A program made the position numbers and the translations under genes. Below are positions 23,105 through 35,400 of a stretch of DNA of 64,000 nucleotides, one piece after another. Under the pieces are notes generated by a model. The model searched no databases and was not told the DNA's origin. It worked only from the letters and a program-made list of their open reading frames with translations. Location: positions 3,474,001-3,538,000 of the forward strand of contig BLAL01000285.1 of NCBI GenBank assembly GCA_015698045.1, read 5' to 3'. How positions within the stretch are numbered: position 1 is the first letter of the stretch; each line of letters opens with the position of its first letter. Origin of the DNA: Rhizophagus clarus. Taxonomy: Eukaryota > Glomeromycota > Glomeromycetes > Glomerales > Glomeraceae.

Positions 23105-24120
23105 ATGACAGAGAATGAGAGAGAGAGTAGCGAAGAAGAAAGCAAGAGCGAGAGAGGAGAAAGAGAGAAAGAGCAAGAGAGAGAACGAGAGAGAGAGCGA
23201 GAGAGGAAGTGAAAAAAAGAGAAAGAGATAAAAAGAAAAAGAAAACGTGAGAAAGAGAGAGAATGTGAGAAGAGAGTGAATGTGAAAAAGAGAGAGAACA
23301 TGAAAAAGAGAGAGAGCGTAAAAAAGAAAATAAAGAAAGAGAGAAGGATAAAGATGAGATTGCCAAACCAACTGGAAGAAATTATTTAAATCTTCCTGTA
23401 ATTTTAAAAATTTCAAAAGAAGAATTCAATGGTTATAAGGTTTGTAATTTATATAATTTATACATTTTTGTTTAAGATTCCAATTGTGTAATTGTTTATA
23501 TTTTAGTCAGACATACGTGATTTGATCAAAGTGTATATCGATACAGAAAGATCTTAGGAGAAGCAGGAAAAAAGAATGATACTACAAATTATTGAAAGAG
23601 TGAATGTATTATATGCAATTGTATTTTAAATAAATTAATGTAATATAATTCTTTCTTTAGTTTAAAGCGAACAATCAAAAGTTTCCAAAAACAACTGGCA
23701 ACTGGTGTATTAAGGAGATGTTGCAAAGATCAATTAATAATAAACGTAAGTAATAATTTAATTTATATTCGAATATGTACGTATTAAGTAATATTTAAAT
23801 TTTATAAAAGGTTCTCATCAGAGAAAGAAGAAGTTAAGAAAAAATGAAGACAAGGTATGATATCTATTAAAATAACATATTTTGGCTTTGGCTTACTACA
23901 CATTTTTTAAACATTTTTTGAAGTCTGATGATGATAATGACGATGTTGATGATGTTAATAATGAAGATGTTGGTATGTTTTGAGCAAATTAGTTTAAAAT
24001 GAATATTGTTTATTTTTTTATTATAATTGGAATTTAAATTTAGCAAATTCAAATTCAAATATTAAAACATTCCATTACTATATCTGTAGAGAAAGATACT
24101 CAAAGAAAATTGGAATCCAA
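23105..24120 (+). pseudogene. Broken multi-exon gene with purine-rich 5' part, unknown product
   Basis: A GA-rich tract (23110-23350) would encode E/R/K repeats but has stops in every frame I followed. After it a protein-like frame reads IAKPTGRNYLNLPVILKISK and continues to a donor at 23440. The next exon (from 23507) reads SDIRDLIKVYIDTERS, then TAG, then EKQEKRM; the stop fits a CAG-to-TAG change. After an acceptor at 23660 comes NNQKFPKTTGNWCIKEMLQ, then basic (SHQRKKKKLRK) and acidic (SDDDNDDVDD) exons with fungal-length introns. I do not recognise the family. The antisense frames over the GA tract are artefacts. Confidence 0.45.
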
Positions 24121-24819
24121 AGTAAGTTTTTGCTATTAAATTAGAATTAATTAATTACATATACTGATATTTCATTTTATGAATTTAGAGAAGGCGACAG
24201 TAGTTAATGATGTAGTCTTTTTTTCCGTGGCCTTTATTTTTGCATGTTTTGTAAATTATATTAAAACTTGTTTTTGCGCTCTGTATTCTGCGCTATTACA
24301 TTGAAATAAAAGTAATGTTATTGCTCAGTAGGACTATGCTTTTGATATGATTTTGTGATATGTGAAATTTATATAGGTACGAAAAAGACCCCACCACAAA
24401 GAAAAATCAGCAATTTTTTTATACTCATTCGGCCATGTCACCTTAAATTTGGAAACCTTTTAGTTTCATAATTTATAATCTCATCACGCACATGATCTAT
24501 TTGTATTGTATTTTATCATATACAATGCACCAAAAAATTGTCCAATCAAAATCGTATATATTATACATGTGTCAAATAAATATGACGCGCATATTTTTAT
24601 TTTTTTTACTTTTCTTCAACTTACTTTCTTTTCGAAATATTAATTATTTTCTTTTATTTTTTATTTATTTTCCTTTGATTTCTGAAATATCAGGTAATAA
24701 AAAATTTGTTTTCTTTATATTTTTTATTTATTTTTTCAACATTTTACTATATTAATAATTTACTTTTAACACTACTAACTGTTTTTTCCACTGACTAATA
24801 ATTTATCTTTTTATTAATT
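24121..24819. other. AT-rich stretch, no gene supported
   Basis: An open frame at 24492-24755 is made mostly of F, I and L codons from T-rich sequence and has no acceptable composition for a soluble or ordinary membrane protein. I see nothing else. Confidence 0.45.
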
Positions 24820-25015
24820 TAATTTCTTTATTACTAACGTATTTCTTTGATAATATTAATTACTTTCTTTATTACTAACGTATTTCTTTGATAATATTAA
24901 TTTACTTTCTTTTTTTATTACTAATGTATTTCTTTGATAATATTAATTTACTTTCTTTATTACTAACGTATTTCTTTGATAATATTAATTTACTTTATTT
25001 ATTTACTAACATATT
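24820..25015. repeat. Tandem repeat, ~41-48 bp unit, four copies
   Basis: Four copies of a unit containing TTACTAACGTATTTCTTTGA followed by TAATATTAATTTAC, differing by small length changes in a T-run. Confidence 0.85.
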
Positions 25016-25194
25016 TTTTATTTATTATTTTATTTTGTTTCTTACAGCATCTTTTACATTTATCAATTTACATCATATATAATACTTTATTTACAAAATA
25101 TTTTGCATATTTTAAATAAAATTCATAATTTCAGTAATCATAAATTTCTAAAATTTTGTTTATTATAATAAACTTTGGCCTATTGTAATCATAA

Positions 25195-25535
25195 TTTCTA
25201 AAATTCGGCCCATCATAATTCCTAAATTTGGCCTATTGTAATCATAATTTCTAAAATTTGGCCCATCATAATTCCTAAAATTTGGCCTATTGTAATCATA
25301 ATTTCTAAAATTTGGCCCATCATAATTCCTAAAATTTGGCCCATCGTAATCATAATTTCTAAAATTCGGCCCATCATAATTCCTAAAATTTGGCCCATCA
25401 TAATCATAATTTCTAAAATTCGGCCCATTATAATTCCTAAAATTTGGCCCATTGTAATCATAATTTCTAAAATTCGGCCGATCATAATCCTAAAATTTGC
25501 CCCATCATAATCATAATTTCTAAAATTCAGCCTAA
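25195..25535. repeat. 54-bp minisatellite (two ~27-bp half-units)
   Basis: About six copies of a 54-bp unit made of AATCATAATTTCTAAAATT, GGCCCATC and ATAATTCCTAAAATTTGGCC. Each half-unit contains CTAAAATTTGGCC. The antisense frame through it, with a repeated G-Q-I-L-G-I-M-M pattern, follows from the period being a multiple of three and is not good evidence of a gene. Confidence 0.9.
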
Positions 25536-25559
25536 AATTTTGCCCAAAAAAACTAGACA

Positions 25560-26740
25560 ATAATTGTATGATTTCAGGTCAAAAATATGATAAATATTGT
25601 ATGAATCAGCATACAATTATTGTGTAATTTATTGCAATTTTTAGTACAATTATTGCACAATTATTGTATGGTCAAAAATATAGAAATTGTAGTGAAATTG
25701 TAGTGAATTTAATTGAATGCTAATTCGACAAAAACCACACGCAGTTTTTTCATAGGGGTGACGTAATGCATGTGGACAAATGGATATCGCCACATGACCT
25801 TAATTAATCATCACTTTTCATAAACATATATAGTCCTTCGCTTCGCTCTGGATAATGATAATATTATTCGAATACCATTGTAAATTTGTATAATAAATTG
25901 TTTTATATATCTTATTTTTTTTGCAGAAATAAGCACTTTTATATTATATTTTTATTATATTTAGAAAATCATTTCTTTTTTTCTGCAAAAATAATCAAAT
26001 TATTGATTATTGCTCCAATTATTAATATACTTAAATGATTCCATACCATTAGACTTTACCTTATTAGTCATATTAACCACAGTCACCAGTCATAAACTGT
26101 GGAAGGAAACTTCAGATTTTTGTGTAAAAACTAAAATTAAACTATATTAATTTACTTATTCTATGCTATTAATTATAATGGTGATTAACTGATTATTAAT
26201 CATTTACTCACTATTTTAATAATTTCATTTTTTTAATTTTCAGGTATTTTTTTAAAACTCAGATATTTTCATTTTGTATTTATCCATGATCATCAAATGA
26301 AGTGATTCCTAAAATGGCAAATATTATTAAACAAAAATATTACTTATTTAAACATTAGGAATATAACATTAAAAAGAATAAACCAAACAAAAATTTATGA
26401 TTCATGCTAAAATTTACAGCTTAAAAGAAATTTTCTTTAGGTAATAAAAAGTTGGTTCTTTATTAATGCAAAAAAGGTAAAATTTTCTAGTGATCAAAAA
26501 TAAATGATAATAATTACCATTTATGTTCATATGTCTTTAGACTTCATTACATTAATTTAGGATTACTCTTTTGAGTCCAATTGCATTTTGCAATAAAGTC
26601 TGGAATTTTTCTACTAAGATATGATTTGGAAGGCATAATACAGAATTATTTTAATTGATAGTTATTTATTGTGAAAGACAATTTAAATATTTAATTTCAA
26701 ATGAATAATAACAGCAGTTAATACAAGAGAATGAAAGGAG
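25560..26740. other. AT-rich intergenic stretch, no gene seen
   Basis: A run of short ATTGTATG/CAATTATTG words occurs at 25560-25700. Beyond that I find no frame, RNA or element end. Confidence 0.5.
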
Positions 26741-26749
26741 TGTTCTATC

Positions 26750-27972
26750 TAGTGTTTGGATCTGGATAGAAACCGTCATCCGGATAAATTAAAAAAATTA
26801 TCCGGTTTCTATCTGGATAATCCGCCTCAGATAAAAATCCGGATATATCCGGATAGAATACGAAATCCGGATATGATTATTTTTTTATAGTCAAATTTTA
26901 ACAAACAAAATTCATAGCATTTGTGTAGTTAACCGTGACATTGGTTTACGAATTAAATCCATGGCACTTACTTAATTAAATTCGTGGCATTCATTTAATA
27001 AATTATGGTTGTAAAATCTTAATTTTTGCCGGCACTATGAATTTCGCCTAAATTATGCTTGCAAAAAGTATTTGGCATTTAGAAATTCGATAATCATCAG
27101 CAAAAGTTATCTCAAATTAAACTTTTCTTTATTAATAAAAATAGTGTTTATGAAATAATAAAGTTTATCCCATAACAAACTGCATATCCTGAAAATATTA
27201 TGCAAATTTGGTTTATACTGCAGAATCATATATTAATGATTTTATCCGAAATTTTCACATTTTGTACACTTTGATAAATATAAATCTTATCATTCTGAAT
27301 TTCGACTTGTATTTGTTACTGTAAAAAATCGCAGTTTGACAAAATCAGGATAAAATCATTTATCTTGACAATATTATTACCAAAATCAAACATAATTTAA
27401 CCTTTTTAGCGATTTTCATTGTTTGGAGAACTAAATTTGCCGATATCTACAAAACTTAGTATAATTTTAAAATTTGGTTAAATAATCAGTCATTTATGAC
27501 TATTTTTTCAGAGACAATTATTATGAACATAAACCATCATTCTGAAATTTTAATTTTTTAGAATGAAGAATAAGTTTAGTTAAATGACCAAAATATATTG
27601 GAGCTAAAAAATTTTATGATTAATTATAGCTGAAAATTTGTACAAAATTTAGATAAATTCAACAATACAAATTCTATTTTTAGAATATAAGCAGCTTATG
27701 AGTCAAAACTTAAGAAGTGATTAACCACTGTTAATTGACTCTGAATCGATTCTTATTTTGGGAATTAATTTCAATCCTTCACTGGACGAAAATTTAATAA
27801 GAAATCTAATTTAAATATTTTAAAAAAAATTTTTTTTTATCCGGATTCCGAGTCAAACTGGATAATTCTTAACCGGATAATTATCCGGATAAAAACCGAA
27901 TTATCCGGATATCCGAAAAAAAAAATTTATCCGGGTTCAACCGGTTGGACCCGGTCATGGATCCAAATACTA
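26750..27972. mobile_element. Non-autonomous hAT element with perfect 8-bp target duplication
   Basis: The termini are TAGTGTTTGGATC and, inverted, TAGTATTTGGATC (12 of 13). GTTCTATC stands directly outside both ends (26742-26749 and 27973-27980), a perfect 8-bp duplication as hAT transposition makes. Both subterminal regions are packed with ATCCGGATA and TATCCGG words. The 1.0-kb middle is AT-rich and has no frame, so it depends on a transposase elsewhere. The perfect duplication points to a fairly recent insertion, immediately beyond the 3' side of the Helitron gene. Confidence 0.92.
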
Positions 27973-28133
27973 GTTCTATCCATATTTCAGTTCTAAACGG
28001 ATTTTTTAAATTACCTTGCAGCTTTTATAACAAATAATTTCTCATATAGTAAAACTAGTGTACTTTTGGATACAGTGAGTGAGCTTATTTTTAAAAGTAT
28101 ATTTTATTTTTTATTAAATTGTAAAAATAGTAT

Positions 28134-31100
28134 TTATACAGATGAATACATAGAGTTAAATTTTTGCTTTAATCTATCTAATTCTATTAACATTGCATTG
28201 TCCACTTTTATTGCATCTTGATCAAAAGAGCGAATTTCTAAATTATTCCAAGAAGTGGCTCGACTCATTGCTACATAGGCTTGACCAACAGCAAACATTT
28301 GTGCATCTAATGATACAGTTGCATGTGGCAAAGTAAGACCTTGTGTCTTATGTACAGTTAATGCAAATGCATTCTGAAGTGGAAATTGTGTTCGATGTGC
28401 TGGAGCTCCATTAAAATTAAAATAAGCTGTTGTTTTTTCTACTATTACTTGATTTATTCCAGATTTTATAGGAAAAACTACTTCTATATGGTTTTCATCT
28501 ATTAATTTAGTGATTACACCAATTGATCCATTGCAAAGTTCTTCATTAAATAACTTATTTGTTAAAAACATAACTCTTGCTCCTTCTTTTATGATTAATT
28601 CAGATGGAAGATTAGTGTAATGTCTAAATTGTTTGTCATATTCTTTTGGTATGCATTGTGTATGATTAATGTAATCATCAGCTATTGATATTAGAGTTTC
28701 TGAAGAAATATCTTTAAGAACAGGAAGAAATCCACATATTAAGTTATTAATTGAATCAGCTTCATGTCAAAATCCATTAATATATATGGTATTAATTGAT
28801 GCTACATTATTTTGCTGATAAAATAATACTTTTTCCTCAATTAATCTTTTTGTTTGTAAACTTATACTTCCAAATCGGACTTCTTCTAATATGTTATAAA
28901 ATAATCTATCATTTTCTTGTCTGTGAGAAACAGTTAAAAAAAGGGGATAAAATTCTTGCCATTCTGGAGCATAAAAAACTTGTTGCCCATTAACAGGTGG
29001 AAGTTGAGCAAGATCACCAATAAGCAAAGTTGGGATTCCACCAAAAGGAGCTGGGATATTATTTATTTTGGCAAATAATGAACTGATAAATGTTAATAGA
29101 TTTGCTGATACCATTGATATCTCATCTATTATAATTACTTCAATTTTACTAAGTTCTTGTCTTTGCTGAATATTATAATAAGATAAAGTTTCAAAATAAT
29201 TTTGAGTATTTCTAATATGTAGTGCTGCATGTATGGTTTGACCATTAATATTATTTGCTGCAACACCAGTGGGTGCCATTAATAAATATTTTTTATTTTA
29301 ATCAGTTAAAGAAGTTATAAGCTGATTTATCATAAATGATTTACCAGTACCTGCTGAGCCAGTTAAAAAGAAATAAGGATATTTAGAATATTCTTGTTTT
29401 CCCCAAGTATTCATAAGTATATTGAAAATTTTATATTGATCATCAGAAAATATCATAGATGAAAGATTTGTTGAAATATTAGGTTGATGTGATAAACTAA
29501 GTAACTGATTTCTAATTAATTTTTGTAAATCAGTATGCAATGAAATTATTAAATTATCAATTAAATTTTGATAATTTCTTGTATATTTTTGGATATGAGA
29601 TTGTGTTGAACTTTGTACATAATTTAAAGTTAAAGAATACTCTTCAGGAAATTCAGCTTCAAATCGAGCTTTATATGTTAAATAATGTTTCTTTAAATCA
29701 GCTTCACTTTGAGCAGGTATTCTAAGTAATAATTGTTGATAAAAAAAGGATTCTGAATGTTCAACAGTTAAATGTTGAAAACGTACAAGAATTTCTTTTT
29801 GCCGTTTTTTTACAAATCGATTTTTTTTATCCATATAATATATTCCATTTGCTGGTTGTTTATTTTGTATAATATAATTACGATGATAAAAAGGGTAAAT
29901 CATATCATTAAATTCATTATCAATAGGTCTATCAAAATATTTATCAATTGCATCATCCCAGTATGGAGATAATTGTTCTTCTTGTTGTAATACATATGGT
30001 GGTTTAACTGATTTATTTCTTACTTCAGGAGGAATAGAAGGAAGAAATTCAACAGCAATTGTTGATCTGCATATTGAATATCCAAGTAAAAGTATCATTA
30101 ATTCCATAGATCCAAGACGTCTTGCTAAAATATGTTTTCGAAATGCATTAGGTTCAGTAATATCAAAATACTCTGAAGGTTCAGATTTTGTTACATATTT
30201 GGTCATATATTTTGCAAATTGACGTGTTGTTACATACTGAAAGTTTACATGTCCATTCCATAAAAATAGTGTTGGTGCATGATATGGTACAATATATAAA
30301 TCTTCTTCTTTAGTACGACGATAAATATATCTTAAGGAATTAGGATCTTCATATGTAATATTTGAATAAGGTTGTGGAAATCCTTTTTTACATCTTGATC
30401 CAAGTGGTGCAGGACCACCACAACGGGAATCACATGTATGAATTTGATGTTTTTTAACTAATTCATACAATTCAGGTTCTAAGTTGGGATCAGGCATATC
30501 TGCTCTAATAACATTAGAGTTAATTAATTCAGGAATTGATTTTGATAAATAGGCAATACCATGAGTATGTATTGCTCCACGATTTTGAAATTCATCTCGT
30601 TCAAAATGATGTAACCAATTACCCCAATTTGTTAGATTTGGATTTTTCCAAAGATATTGATGTATTGATGATAAACGGTGATGATAATGTAAATAAGTAT
30701 GAAAGGGACGGTTAGAAGGTAAAGTATCTTTATTGTCAGTTTTTGATAATATATTATGTAAATGTGACCAGTGACTTTCAGCCATAGTCATAGTATAAAA
30801 AATCTGTGGAAGACCAAATGCTTGAACCATTGTATTAATGTGATGTTCTTTTTGACGAAAATAAGAATCTCCTGTTCTAATATAAGAAGGTACAGTTGTT
30901 GTTTTAGTTTCATTAATAATAGGACGTCCAGTATAAATACTATTAGTAATAAAATCTGCAGTTGTTAATTGATGTGATAAAGAAGTACTATGCTGATTTA
31001 ATATTCTAGTTCTATTTTGATGATTTCTTAACTTTTCAAGTGATAAATAAATATAATGAGGCCAATACCATGATAAACGCCATCTAGGATCAGGGCAAAG

Positions 31101-32098
31101 TAATAATGATTTTGCATAATTGCCTAAGCTATCTTTAAAGCGCCGATTTGTATCTTCATTTATATAAAAGCCTTTGCCATATGGAAAAAGATCAGGAAAT
31201 AATAGTGGTTCAATATTTTTATCATAAAATGGTATTGGCAATTCTTTATTATTAGGATCAGTCAAAAATCCAGCCATTAGTCGAGAATAATGAAAATCTT
31301 CATTGTGTATTTCTGTATCAAAATCATAAGGAGGTAATACTACTGCAGATGGACGTAAATTAGTATTAGGTGTTTGATTTTGTGAATTATTACTAAGTGA
31401 TGCAGTTGGAAAAATAATTGGTGGTCCATTCCATGTACCACGATTTATTACAGTTTGATATGGTTAAAATAAGGATTATTATTACGTAACCACATTGCTG
31501 CATCATTTAGTGAAGGATGATACCATGAGTTAGGCTGATTATTATCTAATATAGCACCAATAGTACCAGAATATAGTGCAAGAGCATTAATATTTTTTGA
31601 ATATTTAAAAGTTCCAGTTAAGTGACGATAATTTGTGTAAGCATTTGTATTTGAAGCTCTACCTAATGAACAGCTAAGGTGAATAGGTGAAAGATAAATT
31701 CGGTGATATAGAGGCACATTATAGATTTCATCAGGAATTGGATCAGGAATTGGTATTTTAATATGATTGTTAGAATTATAGCAAGAAGGACATGTTACAA
31801 TTCTTTTAGGTTTTGTGTCATCAGTATGTGGATATTGAGTAAGAATATTTTCATTAAAATGATTCTTTAGATTAAGCAATTTTTTAGAAGGATTCCAAGG
31901 TGGAAAATAGGCTCTAATAATAGTATCAGAAGATGAAGAGAAAGAATCCTGAACTGGAATGCGAGAATGACTCGTATTAGCATTTTGACGAATTGCAAAA
32001 CTTGAAAGTAATGAGTTATCAAAATCTTCATAATCTGAAAGAGTTTCAGAATCATTATCAGATAATTCAACTCTCCAACGAATGATATCTAAATCCAT
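28134..32098 (-). pseudogene. Helitron Rep-helicase (HUH endonuclease plus PIF1-type helicase), three breaks
   Basis: About 1,321 codons from the ATG at 32098 to the stop at 28134. The N-terminal ~210 residues include a short Cys motif (CPSCYN) and LSCSLGRA. The Rep part has the HUH motif AIHTHGIAYL (about residue 508) and the two-tyrosine motif FAKYMTKYVTK. The helicase has Walker A GSAGTGKS (about 915), Walker B VIIDEISMV, and C-terminal TVHKTQGLTL and AMSRATSWNNLE. Rolling-circle transposition is the known family role. One base appears to be lost near 31462, TAA lies at 29298-29300, and TGA at 28767-28769 stands where Arg is expected (NGF-HEAD). All catalytic motifs remain recognisable. 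Helitron termini (5' TC, 3' CTRR with hairpin) were not identified. Confidence 0.9.
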
Positions 32099-32223
32099 AA
32101 TAATAAATAATTGAATTTAAGGTGTGTTTTAAAAAAAGTTTTTTAAGATATGCTTTAAAAAATTATTTTGGTAGCAATGAAACAAAAAAGCATGTATTTA
32201 TAATGTTATTTGTTATACTACAT

Positions 32224-32430
32224 ATATGTTGATTTTTGATTAAACTACATGCTGATTTTTCAATTAAATTACGTGATGATTTTCAATTAAATTACGTGCC
32301 AATTTTCAGTTAAATTACGTGATGATTTACAACTAAATTACGTGATGATTTACAACTAAATTACGTGATGATTTACAACTAAATTACGTGATGATCTTTA
32401 ATTAAATTACGTGTCAATTATTTAATTTAA
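32224..32430. repeat. 23-bp minisatellite upstream of the Helitron gene
   Basis: About eight units of ACGTGATGATTTACAACTAA-type sequence plus ATT; the central three are nearly identical. It lies within 130-330 bp upstream of the Helitron start codon, where a promoter would be. Confidence 0.85.
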
Positions 32431-32471
32431 CTATATGCGACAATTATACGTGACAGCTATGTTGAATGGGA

Positions 32472-35400
32472 CAGTCTGGGATAGTCCAAGTTCATGGACA
32501 AGACTTGTTATGTCCAAGGACATTTGGGACATTTATATATATTAATAACGGAAAAAAATCGTTGCGAAATGGTTTTTTTTTTGTTAAATTAAAAAAATAA
32601 AAACCATTTCGCAGCGGTTTCTTCTCGTTAAATTAAAAAAATAAAACTGATTCGTAATTAAAAACTGTTGCAAAACGGTTTTTTTTGTTAAATTAAAAAA
32701 ATAAAAACCATTTCGTAATGGTTTTTTCTCGTTAAATTAAAAAAATAAAAACGTTTTGTAATGTTTTTTATTGAAACAATTAAAAACCGTTGTGAAACGG
32801 TTTTTTTATTTGTTAAATTAAAAAGTAAAAACCATTTCGCAACAGTTTTTCCTCGTTAAATTAAAAATAAAAACGTTTTGCAACGTTTTTTATTAAAATA
32901 ATTAAAGACCGTTGCGAAACGGGTAAATTAAAAAAATAAAAACTGTTTCGTAACGTTTTTTATTAAAATAATTAAAACCCGTTGCAAAATGGTTAAACTA
33001 AAAATAAAAAACGGTTTGCCAACGTTTTTTATTAAAATAATTAAAGACCGTTACGAAACGGTTTTTTTCTTTGTTAAATTAATAAGTAAAAACCATTTCG
33101 CAATGGGTTTTCATCGTTAGATTAAAAATAAAAAACGTTTTGCAACATTTTTTATTAAAATAATTAAAGACCGTTACGAAACGGTTTTTTTTTCGTTAAA
33201 TTAAAAAAAATAAAAACGTTTCGCAACGTTTTTTATTAGAATAATTAAAAACAATTAAAAACCGTTGCGAAATGGTTTTTTTTTTTGTTAAATTAAAAAG
33301 TAAAAACCATTTCGCAACGGTTTTTCCTCGTTAGATTAAAAATAAAAAACGTTTCGCAACGTTTTTTATTAAAATAATTAAAGACCATTGCGAAATGGTT
33401 AAATTAAAAAAATAAAAACTGTTTCGCAACGTTTTTTATTAAAATAATTAAAGACCATTGCGAAACGGTTTCTTTCGTTAAATTAAAAAAAATAAAAACG
33501 TTTTGCAACGTTTTTATTAAAACAATTAAAAACCGTTGCGAAACGGTTTTTTTTCGTTAAATAAAAAAAAATAAAAACGTTTCGCAACGTTTTTTATTAA
33601 AACAATTAAAGACCGTTGCGAAATGGTTAAATTAAAAATAAAAAACGTTTTGCCAACGTTTTTTATTAAAATAATTAAAACCGTTGTGAAACGGTTTTTT
33701 TCGTTAAATTAAAAAAAATAAAAACGTTTCGCAACGTTTTTATTAAAACAATTAAAGACCGTTGCAAAACGGTTTTTTTTTCGTTAAATAAAAAAAATAA
33801 AAACGTTTCGCAACGTTTTTTATTAGAATAATTAAAAACAATTAAAAACCGTTGCGAAATGGTTTTTTTTTTTTGTTAAATTAAAAAGTAAAAACCATTT
33901 CACAACGGTTTTTTCTCGTTAGATTAAAAATAAAAAACGTTTCGCAATGTTTTTTATTAAAATAATTAAAGACCGTTGCGAAACGGTTAAATTAAAAAAA
34001 TAAAATCTGTTTTGCAACGTTTTTTATTAAAATAATTAAAGACCGTTGCAAAACGGGTTTTTTCGTTAAATTAAAAAAAATAAAAACGTTTTTGCAACAT
34101 TTTTTATTAGAATAATTAAAAACAATTAAAGACTGTTGCGAAACGGTTTTTTTTTTTGTTAAATTAATAAGTAAAAACCATTTCGCAATGGTTTTTCCTC
34201 GTTAGATTAAAAATAAAAAACGTTTCGCAGCGTTTTTTATTAAAATAATTAAAGACCGTTGCGAAACGGTTAAATTAAAAATAAAGAACATTTTGCCAAT
34301 GTTTTTTATTAAAATAATTAAAACCGTTGCGAAATGGTTTTTTTCGTTAAATTAAAAAAAATAAAAACGTTTCACAACGTTTTTATTAAAACAATTAAAG
34401 ACCGTTGCGAAACGGTTTTTTTTTCGTTAAATAAAAAAAAATAAAAACGTTTCGCAACGTTTTTTATTAGAATAATTAAAAACAATTAAAAACCGTTGCG
34501 AAACGGTTTTTTTTTTTGTTAAATTAAAAAGTAAAAACCATTTCACAACGGTTTTTCCTCGTTAGATTAAAAATAAAAAACGTTTCGCAACATTTTTTAT
34601 TAAAATAATTAATTAAAGACCGTTGTGAAACGGTTTTTTTCGTTAAATTAAAAAAAATAAAAACGTTTCGCAACGTTTTTATTAAAACAATTAAAAACCG
34701 TTGCGAAACAGTTTTTTTTTCGTTAAATATAAAAAAACAAAAACGTTTCGCAACGTTTTTTATTAAAACAATTAAAGACCGTTACGAAACGGTTTTTTTC
34801 TTTGTTAAATTAAAAAGTAAAAACCATTTCGCAACGGTTTTCATCGTTAAATTAAAAATAAAAAACGTTTTGCAACGTTTTTTATTAGAATAATTAAAAA
34901 CAATTAAAAACCGTTGCGAAACAGTTTTTTTTTTTTGTTAAATTAAAAAGTAAAAACCATTTCACAACGGTTTTTCCTTGTTAGATTAAAAATAAAAAAC
35001 GTTTCGCAACGTTTTTTATTAAAATAATTAAAGACCGTTGCAAAACGGTTAAATTAAAAAAATAAAATCTGTTTCGCAACGTTTTTTATTAAAATAATTA
35101 AAGACCGTTGCAAAACGGTTTTTTTCGTTAAATTAAAAAAAATTAAAAACCGTTGCGAAACAGTTTTTTTTCGTTAAATAAAAAAAAACAAAAACGTTTC
35201 GCAACGTTTTTTATTAAAACAATTAAAGACCGTTACGAAACGGTTTTTTTCTTTGTTAAATTAAAAAGTAAAAACCATTTCGCAACGGTTTTTCCTCGTT
35301 AGATTAAAAATAAAAAATGTTTTGCAACGTTTTTTATTAAAATAATTAAAGACCATTGCGAAACGGTTAAATTAAAAAAATAAAAACTGTTTCGCAACGT

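Noticed and set aside
23079-23416. Antisense frames rich in S, L and F over the GA tract
   Set aside because: Mirror of a GA-rich low-complexity stretch; the coding-like signal with splice sites is on the plus strand downstream.
25222-25560. Antisense repeat protein of 112 residues
   Set aside because: Produced by a 54-bp minisatellite whose period is a multiple of three; no start context or homologue.
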